DNA from: Chloroflexota bacterium
GTDB lineage: Bacteria > Chloroflexota > Dehalococcoidia > Lucifugimonadales > Lucifugimonadaceae
Assembly: GCA_002725925.1 (NCBI GenBank)
Contig: PBRL01000008.1
Span: 6,532 to 11,923 of the forward strand
Direction: 5' to 3'
Length of the DNA stretch: 5,392 nucleotides
The position numbers and the translations under genes were made by a program. Of this stretch, positions 1-4,405 are shown one piece after another. The notes under the pieces were generated by a model. The model did no database searches, had not been told where the DNA came from, and saw only the letters and a list, made by a program, of their open reading frames with translations. The first letter of the stretch is position 1; every line of letters begins with the position of its first letter.

Positions 1-633
1 TATATGTTCCGAAAGCATGATGGATTCGAACGGATTGCCAACTGGGCCAGGTCTGGGTTCCTGGGCCACATATTTCAAGTGAGGGCACACATGTCAACCT
101 GGTTGCCTGAAAAAAATCCTGAAGGCCAGCTCACCGGGCGCGAAGGCCTCTCACATTATCAGGGTGGAGTCATGTTTGACCTAGGCGGACACATGCTCGA
201 CCAGGTCGTCTGGATACTGGGGCGACCCAATAAGGTCACGCGGTTCTTCCAGAATTCAGCATCTGAAACCCGAGAGATGATGGACAACACCCTCGGCGTG
301 TTTGAATACACCGGAGCTATCGCAACAGTCGACATCGCCGCAATAGAAACAAGGCCGATGGCGAGAAGGTTTGAAGTTTATGGAACAAAGGGTTCGGCAA
401 TCATGGAACCCTTCGAGCCGGCCGACACTATCAGGCTTACCCTTGAAAAAGATCAGGGTAATTACACGGCAGGCATGAACATCGTGAAGATTGAAGATCG
501 AGCTCGCTACGTCGATACGTTTGCAGAACTTGTCCGGAACATACGTGGAGAATCCGAGCCACTCCGATCCCTCGATCATGAGTTGCTGGTGCAAGAAACT
601 TTAATGCGCGTCACGGGTGGTCTTGGAGGATAA
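1..633 (+). CDS. Gfo/Idh/MocA-family NAD(P)-dependent oxidoreductase, C-terminal part (5' end outside the window)
   Basis: The frame is open from the first base, so the N-terminal Rossmann domain lies outside the window; the visible 210 residues end at TAA. The first residues (YMFRKHDGF) match the family segment that follows the Rossmann fold, usually GYMxRxxPxF. The later stretch GGVMFDLGGHMLDQVVW (about residues 54-70 counted from the Met at base 4) is the family signature GGxxxDxGxHxxD, in which the Asp and His lie near the active site. After it come the beta-sheet strands of the C-terminal domain (FEVYGTKGSAIMEP) and a closing helix. Members oxidise or reduce sugars, inositols and similar polyols with NAD(P) in the cytoplasm. 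The substrate cannot be told from this half. The Met at base 4 is very unlikely to be the true start because it would leave no cofactor-binding domain. The stop is 19 bases from the stop of the convergent pentapeptide gene. Confidence 0.9.
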   Translation, partial: YMFRKHDGFERIANWARSGFLGHIFQVRAHMSTWLPEKNPEGQLTGREGLSHYQGGVMFDLGGHMLDQVVWILGRPNKVTRFFQNSASETREMMDNTLGVFEYTGAIATVDIAAIETRPMARRFEVYGTKGSAIMEPFEPADTIRLTLEKDQGNYTAGMNIVKIEDRARYVDTFAELVRNIRGESEPLRSLDHELLVQETLMRVTGGLGG

Positions 634-652
634 GATCTAACAGATAAAGTGA

Positions 653-1075
653 TTAACCGTGAGCTGGCACGTCTAGGCCTTCTGGCCAAGCAACCTTAAA
701 CACTTTGGCAGCTTTGAAGTTCGCACCTGTGATGATAGCTTCCCGCAATACACACCTGTAGAGGGATGCTCCAGCAAGGTCAACATTGGTCATGTTGGCA
801 CCTGCACAATTTGATCGGTAGAGAATTGCCTTTTTCATAGAGGCGCCAGAAAAGTCAGCATGCCGCATCCTCGCCTCGGTAAAGACGGCATCATCGAGGT
901 TAGAGCTCGAAAAGTTAACTCCATCAAGAATTGCGCGAGAGAAGTCTCGCCCTTTCAAGTCTCGCCCAGAAAGATCTGCGCCCTTTAAATCAAGTTGCAT
1001 TGGAGAATGCTTGCGATGCCACTTGGTCAAGTCATCAGCGGGGCCGTCTAGAAGTTTGAAATGCTCAGGGTTCAT
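653..1075 (-). CDS. Pentapeptide-repeat protein, 140 aa
   Basis: From about residue 28 to 122 the protein is a nearly unbroken run of some 19 five-residue units of the A(D/N)LxG type, for example ADLSG, RDLKG, ADFSG, VDLAG and ANFKA. Each has a small residue at position one and a Leu, Phe, Met or Ile at the centre. Such repeats fold into a right-handed quadrilateral beta-helix, here roughly four and a half coils. The N-terminal piece with a Trp (DDLTKWHRKH) resembles the short helix that often precedes pentapeptide domains. The C-terminus is a short tail. No signal peptide or membrane helix is visible, so it is probably cytoplasmic. Some relatives (Qnr, MfpA) mimic DNA and bind gyrase, but most have no known role, and nothing here argues for gyrase binding. 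The ATG is preceded by no clear Shine-Dalgarno sequence. The gene is divergent from glnII and convergent with the oxidoreductase. Confidence 0.88.
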   Translation of the reverse strand: MNPEHFKLLDGPADDLTKWHRKHSPMQLDLKGADLSGRDLKGRDFSRAILDGVNFSSSNLDDAVFTEARMRHADFSGASMKKAILYRSNCAGANMTNVDLAGASLYRCVLREAIITGANFKAAKVFKVAWPEGLDVPAHG

Positions 1076-1110
1076 AACAAGATTATGTAGCCTGGAAGCA
1101 CATGAGTCTA

Positions 1111-1116
1111 ATTATC
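1111..1116 (-). promoter_or_regulatory. Possible -10 element for the pentapeptide gene
   Basis: Read on the minus strand this is GATAAT, five of six matches to TATAAT, about 35 bases before the gene's ATG. No good -35 hexamer lies 16-18 bases further upstream, so this is a weak call. Confidence 0.3.
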
Positions 1117-1188
1117 TTTTCGCCAATTCATTATTTTTCATAATATCCCCGCGCCTGCATACAAATAGAAACACACTTGAAACACGCG

Positions 1189-1201
1189 TTAAGTAACTTA
1201 A
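1189..1201. promoter_or_regulatory. Perfect dyad (TTAAGT-a-ACTTAA) upstream of glnII
   Basis: Two 6-base arms flank a single A, giving a 13-base perfect inverted repeat in the divergent spacer, about 50 bases upstream of the proposed glnII -35 box. The position would suit an activator or a dimeric regulator acting on glnII or on both divergent genes. It does not match the actinobacterial GlnR or cyanobacterial NtcA consensus as I know them. AT-rich dyads of this size also arise by chance. Confidence 0.35.
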
Positions 1202-1249
1202 GTCCCCGTCCGTCGAAATGTACGGATGACCAACTAGCCGATGGCGCAC

Positions 1250-1277
1250 TTGACACGTAAAATACGCCAAATACAAA
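1250..1277 (+). promoter_or_regulatory. Sigma70-type promoter for glnII
   Basis: A perfect TTGACA -35 box (1250-1255) is followed after 16 bases by TACAAA (1272-1277), four of six matches to TATAAT. Transcription would begin near 1284 and leave an untranslated leader of about 60 bases before the glnII ATG at 1343. The leader contains CGCATGCG (1298-1305), a small palindrome, but no riboswitch that I recognise. This promoter position also argues against the upstream in-frame ATG at 1241 as the translation start. Confidence 0.6.
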
Positions 1278-1328
1278 ATCGGGAACGCCACTCAGATCGC
1301 ATGCGGCCTGGGCGCGCTGTGACAGAAC

Positions 1329-1334
1329 AGGGAA
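1329..1334 (+). promoter_or_regulatory. Shine-Dalgarno site of glnII (AGGGAA)
   Basis: A purine-rich AGGGA(A) lies eight to nine bases before the ATG at 1343. It fixes the start at the codon from which GSII homology begins (MAYIAEYIWIDG), not at the in-frame ATG 34 codons upstream. Confidence 0.7.
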
Positions 1335-1342
1335 TAACAACG

Positions 1343-2368
1343 ATGGCCTATATAGCCGAATATATTTGGATCGATGGAACCGAACCAACCGCAAAGCTGC
1401 GGTCCAAGGCCAAAGTGTTTTCAGATGAGGAAAAGCCCGGTATCTGGGCATTCGACGGCTCATCAACGAACCAAGCCGCCGGCGATGCGTCGGATGTCGT
1501 ACTAAACCCGGTCCTAGTTACACACGACCCAATTCGCGGCGGCGGTAACAAACTCGTGGTTTGCGAAACCCTTATGGTCGACATGTCTCCACATCCGACG
1601 AACACTCGTGCAAAGTGCGCGGCTACTGCCGAAAAGTACGGAGCACTCGATACCTGGTTCGGACTTGAACAGGAATACACCTTCTTCGAAGGTAACGCGC
1701 CTCTAGGGTGGCCTGACAACGGTTTCCCTGCACCCCAAGGTGGCTATTACTGTGGTGTTGGAGCCGATGAAATCTTTGGACGCGAGGTCGTGAACAAACA
1801 TCTCCAAGCCTGTATAGACGCTGGAATTCATATTGCAGGTATAAACGCTGAGGTTATGCCTGGACAGTGGGAATTTCAGGTCGGACCAGTCGCAGCTCCA
1901 CGTGTAGCCGATGAACTCTGGCTCGCGAGATGGTTGCTACACAGAATAGGTGAAGACGTGAAAGGTCCGAAGGGCATGCCGATATCCGTCAGTTTTGCAG
2001 CTAAACCCGTTGCCGGTGACTGGAACGGAGCAGGTTGCCATACCAACTTCTCGACTACCGAAATGCGTGAATCGTATGACGCATGTGAAGCAGCTGCCAA
2101 AGCTCTTGGCGTCGGGGACAAGCCCGGTTTGCATATCGCTAGCTACGGAGAAGGCGTTGAACAAAGACTCACCGGTCTTCACGAAACTGCCCGATACGAC
2201 GACTTCTTCTACGGTGTATCCGACCGAGGTGCGTCCGTTCGAATACCGTGGCAGGTTGCACAGGATGGCAAAGGCTACATCGAAGACCGACGTCCCAATG
2301 CAAACTGTGATCCATATCTAGTGACCCAACTGATCATCGACACGGTATGCAGTTCGGCAACTGCCTGA
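1343..2368 (+). CDS. glnII: Glutamine synthetase type II (GSII, eukaryote-like)
   Basis: It catalyses ATP-dependent condensation of glutamate and ammonium to glutamine in the cytoplasm. The 341 residues match GSII of Streptomyces and rhizobia in length and order. There is an N-terminal beta-grasp part with AEYIWIDGTEPTAKLRSK (5-22) and FDGSST (37-42). The catalytic domain follows with GLEQEY metal-binding glutamates (107-112), GFPAPQGGYYCGVGAD (127-142), the AEVMPGQWEFQVG strand (169-181), the ATP-binding NGAGCHTNFST (228-238), RLTGLHE (275-281), RGASVRIP (295-302) and RRPNANCDPY (316-325). All expected active-site motifs are present. Compared with my recollection of Streptomyces GSII, the segment DVKGPKGMPISVSFAAKP (205-222) is about six residues longer. 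The start is chosen by homology, the Shine-Dalgarno site and the promoter. The adenylylation Tyr loop of GSI enzymes is not expected in GSII. No amtB or glnK neighbour is seen. The last codons fall in a long inverted repeat. Confidence 0.96.
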   Translation: MAYIAEYIWIDGTEPTAKLRSKAKVFSDEEKPGIWAFDGSSTNQAAGDASDVVLNPVLVTHDPIRGGGNKLVVCETLMVDMSPHPTNTRAKCAATAEKYGALDTWFGLEQEYTFFEGNAPLGWPDNGFPAPQGGYYCGVGADEIFGREVVNKHLQACIDAGIHIAGINAEVMPGQWEFQVGPVAAPRVADELWLARWLLHRIGEDVKGPKGMPISVSFAAKPVAGDWNGAGCHTNFSTTEMRESYDACEAAAKALGVGDKPGLHIASYGEGVEQRLTGLHETARYDDFFYGVSDRGASVRIPWQVAQDGKGYIEDRRPNANCDPYLVTQLIIDTVCSSATA

Positions 2369-2454
2369 TTAACGAATCGCCAATAAGACAAACAAGAAGG
2401 AATGTAGAGAACCATCCCTTCTTGTTTGTCGCGATTCAATATCAGTTGCCGAAC
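2352..2454. repeat. Long nested inverted repeat at the 3' end of glnII, possible terminator or attenuator
   Basis: Three successive arms pair in order. 2352-2363 (gttcggcaactg) pairs perfectly with 2443-2454. 2374-2380 (gaatcgc) pairs perfectly with 2431-2437. 2387-2404 pairs with 2413-2430 with a single mismatch in 18. Together this is about 36 base pairs closed by an 8-base loop (2405-2412). The arms are separated by unpaired stretches: 10 and 5 bases between the first two, and 6 bases on the left only between the second and third. The outermost left arm is coding sequence for the last four or five residues of glnII. The structure could stop transcription or protect the mRNA 3' end, but no T-tract follows, so a classical intrinsic terminator is not proven. 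A fold-back duplication is another possible origin. Confidence 0.8.
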
Positions 2455-2469
2455 AGGGATCAGATATTC

Positions 2470-2484
2470 TACGTTCTTAACGTA
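2470..2484. promoter_or_regulatory. Perfect dyad (TACGTT-ctt-AACGTA) upstream of the MFS gene
   Basis: Two 6-base arms with a 3-base spacer lie about 36 bases before the most likely start of the transporter. The place and size would suit a repressor operator. No convincing -35/-10 pair accompanies it, so its role is uncertain. Confidence 0.35.
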
Positions 2485-2520
2485 CAAACCTGACAATTCG
2501 TTTGAAACGGAATCCAAATC

Positions 2521-3771
2521 ATAGCAATTAAGAAAATTCACTACGGCTGGTTTGTTGTTCTTGCCGCCGCGCTAATGCTATTCGGTGGTGCCGGATCCAG
2601 ATTCTCTTTCGGGGTTTTCCTCAAGCCAGTAACAGAAGAATTCGACTGGAGTCGAGCATCACTCGCCGGTGCTCTGGCCATCGCCGGTCTCGCGACGGCG
2701 GCACTAAGGCCGTTAGCCGGGTGGCTCGCCGACAAATATGACCCAAAAATAGTCGCTGTGACAGGTGTACTCATGGGTGGCCTGGCGCTAGCAGGAATGT
2801 CATCAGTGAGAGAACTGTGGCACGTCTACGTTTTGTTCCTGATAACTGGAACCGGATTCACACTCGCGTCACCGGCTGCAGTGACAAAGATCGTCGCTGC
2901 CTGGTTCACACGGCGCAGGGCGTTGGCAATGTCAGTCGCTGGAACGGGATCGGCCATGGGGGAGACCGCCATGGTTCCAATAGCAGCCCTTTCGGTTGTT
3001 TTTATCGGATGGCGTGAGGGTTATTTGATACTCGGGGGAATTCTGCTTTTATTGATATTGCCACTGGTATTACTGCTGTTAAAAAGTCGACCCGGAAAAG
3101 GACAGCATGCCGACGAACCAAACGGTTCCGACACAATGAAAAATTATTCAGAGTCGGCAGATCCAGACAAGGGAATGTCATTCGGTCAGGCCTGCAGAAC
3201 AGGGTTATTCTGGCGACTTTCTGTAGGGTTTTTCATATGAGGCTACACAATGGGCTTCGTGAATGCCCATTTCGTAGCCTACACGACAGATTTAGGCGCC
3301 ACGGCCGTCCAGGGAGCGGGAGCACTTGCAACAGTCGGCGTGGCAGGTCTTGTCGGAGGTTTGGGATTCGGATACTTCGCTGACAGATTCGGCCGACGTC
3401 CTTTGCTGGCGATCGCCTACTCTATGCGAGTATTTGGATACATAGTGCTACTAATTGCCACAAACCTGCCACTGGCAATACTCGGAGTAGTGATCATCGG
3501 AAGCTCATGGACTTCAGTAATCTCACTTACCGGCACCGTTATTTCCGATGAATTTGGGTTGAAAAGGCTAGGCACGATTTACGGCACGATGTTCACAGTA
3601 ATGCCATTAGGTGCGTCCAGCGCAGTTTGGTTAGCTGGTCAGTTGTATGACACGACGGGCAGTTATGAACTGGCACTGTGGATAAGCTTGGGGATGGGCT
3701 TGATCGCCACGTTCGCAGTTGGTATGCCCAGTACCGGCATTTCAAGACGGATCTGGAAGAAATCCCCATAG
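2521..3771 (+). CDS. MFS transporter interrupted by an in-frame TGA (candidate selenoprotein, otherwise pseudogene)
   Basis: This is a 12-helix major facilitator carrier of the monocarboxylate/oxalate-formate antiporter-like type, about 416 residues if TGA is read through. TM1 starts at HYGWFVV (residue 7). Motif A of the TM2-3 loop is GWLADKYDPK (67-76), and its copy in the second half is GYFADRFGRR (284-293). A hydrophilic central loop covers about 189-226. Codon 240 (3238-3240) is TGA at the start of TM7. The frame continues unchanged with GYTMGFVNAHFVAYTTD, which aligns with the family pattern CGFxxxFxxTHLPAYxxD, so the TGA falls on the usual Cys. A conventional reading would give two pieces, 2575-3240 and 3250-3771. 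No ATG, GTG or TTG exists between the upstream stop at 2503 and the ATG at 2575, which lies inside TM1. I place the start at ATA 2521 (perhaps a lost ATG), which gives residues AIKKIHYGW and has GGA nine bases upstream. ATT 2527 and ATC 2518 are alternatives. The substrate is unknown. Confidence 0.78.
3238..3279 (+). promoter_or_regulatory. In-frame UGA followed by a SECIS-like hairpin
   Basis: Directly after the UGA (3238-3240), GGCTAC (3241-3246) pairs with GTAGCC (3274-3279). After a 2x2 internal loop, AATGGGC (3249-3255) pairs with GCCCATT (3265-3271), for 13 base pairs in all. The loop TTCGTGAAT can close by two more U-A pairs. That leaves CGUG as the apical loop, beginning 17 bases after the UGA, with U3264 bulged. 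Bacterial SECIS elements have a short stem after UGA with a G and U in the apical loop and a bulged U. In E. coli fdhF the GGUC loop begins 18 bases after UGA, though its bulged U is on the 5' side. The resemblance is seen in the sequence; function is inferred. Confidence 0.45.
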
Positions 3772-3790
3772 GATGACTGCACGACCGTGA

Positions 3791-4279
3791 TTAAAGCCAA
3801 CGCCCAGTGCGATTACTGTAATTGACGTAGATATCACCAAACACATGTTCGAGGTAAGCCTCTTCCCGCCGTATTACAAACGCCGTCAACGCAGCCACAC
3901 CGAAAAAAACCGATATCAATATCGCCATCGCGTTAAGTGCGATCGCCAGCCCGGCCGCAAAGAGTAGGAAACCTGAATAAATCGGGTTACGAGTTCGCTT
4001 GAAAGGACCTGACATCACTAAGGTTTGGGTAGGAATACGCGGCTCAGGGTGCTCCCCATGGACACGCATAATTTTCCAAGTCCAATAAATCATCAAAATC
4101 CCGATTAATATAAGAATCACCCCTATCACCACGCCTGTTATCCCACCGATAATGCCATGTCTCCAAATAAGTACGTGTACCAACGCGCCAATAAGCACGG
4201 GAACACCAAAAATCACCGGTGGAAGTGCAGGCAATTTCAGACGGTAATCGTCGGGGTCGCTATCTGGCTCTAATCTCAT
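3791..4279 (-). CDS. Isoprenylcysteine carboxyl methyltransferase (ICMT)/phospholipid methyltransferase-family membrane protein
   Basis: The 162 residues contain four likely membrane helices, at about 21-39, 43-66, 100-116 and 118-135. The family's C-terminal SAM-binding signature is present: GPFKRTRNPIYSG (91-103, compare GPYxxxRNPxYxG) and then EEAYLEHVFGDIYVNY (139-154), closing with RW (160-161). Relatives transfer a methyl group from S-adenosylmethionine to a lipid or prenyl-cysteine at the membrane. Bacterial members of this size are mostly uncharacterised, so the substrate is unknown. The N-terminus (MRLEPDSDPDDYRLKLP) is charged and cytoplasmic-looking. The stop is 19 bases from the stop of the convergent MFS gene. 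The gene follows the aminopeptidase on the same strand after 126 bases, so co-transcription is possible. The upstream Shine-Dalgarno match is poor (AGAAAG about nine bases away). Confidence 0.87.
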   Translation of the reverse strand: MRLEPDSDPDDYRLKLPALPPVIFGVPVLIGALVHVLIWRHGIIGGITGVVIGVILILIGILMIYWTWKIMRVHGEHPEPRIPTQTLVMSGPFKRTRNPIYSGFLLFAAGLAIALNAMAILISVFFGVAALTAFVIRREEAYLEHVFGDIYVNYSNRTGRWL

Positions 4280-4369
4280 GGGTTAACTTTCTGAATATCT
4301 ATTTAAGATAACTTTTCATGATCCTGTATCGACAAGCTGCACTAATAACTCTCATCCGGCGAGCAATGT

Positions 4370-4396
4370 TTCCTGTGTTAGGTCGAAAACAGGGAA
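4370..4396 (-). terminator. Weak hairpin just downstream of the aminopeptidase stop
   Basis: TTCCTGT (4370-4376) pairs with ACAGGGAA (4389-4396) with one bulged G across a 12-base loop, starting about ten bases beyond the stop on the minus strand. No T-run follows, so termination is doubtful; the hairpin may only pause transcription or protect the mRNA end. Confidence 0.25.
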
Positions 4397-4405
4397 TCCA
4401 GTCAC

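Noticed and set aside
256..594. Open frames on the opposite strand inside the oxidoreductase, and similar ones inside glnII, MFS and the aminopeptidase
   Set aside because: They are compositional shadows with no recognisable domains, lying across strongly supported genes.
1179..1197. GAAAC ... GTAAC resembling an actinobacterial GlnR box near glnII
   Set aside because: The order is reversed and the gap is 9 bases, whereas GlnR sites as I know them have GTnAC-n6-GAAAC.
1241..1342. N-terminal extension of glnII from the ATG at 1241
   Set aside because: It does not resemble GSII, overlaps the promoter, and the Shine-Dalgarno site and homology both point to 1343.
2446..2470. Possible promoter TTGCCG ... 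TATTCT before the MFS gene
   Set aside because: The spacer is only 13 bases, too short for a sigma70 promoter, and the first box lies in the inverted-repeat arm.
2502..2532. TTG at 2502 as the MFS start in another frame followed by a frameshift
   Set aside because: That frame meets TAA after nine codons, and the peptide has no likeness to an MFS N-terminus, so an extra indel would have to be assumed.
3238..3240. Genome-wide reassignment of TGA to Trp or Gly as the explanation of the in-frame TGA
   Set aside because: None of the other five genes has an in-frame TGA, TGG is used freely for Trp, and glnII itself ends in TGA at the expected GSII length. A reassigned code should show many internal TGAs.
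4280..4345. Minus-strand promoter for the methyltransferase (TTGTCG with TATCTT)
   Set aside because: The hexamers match poorly and the spacing is about 19 bases. The short TATCT/AGATA dyad at 4296-4310 is too small to support a call.
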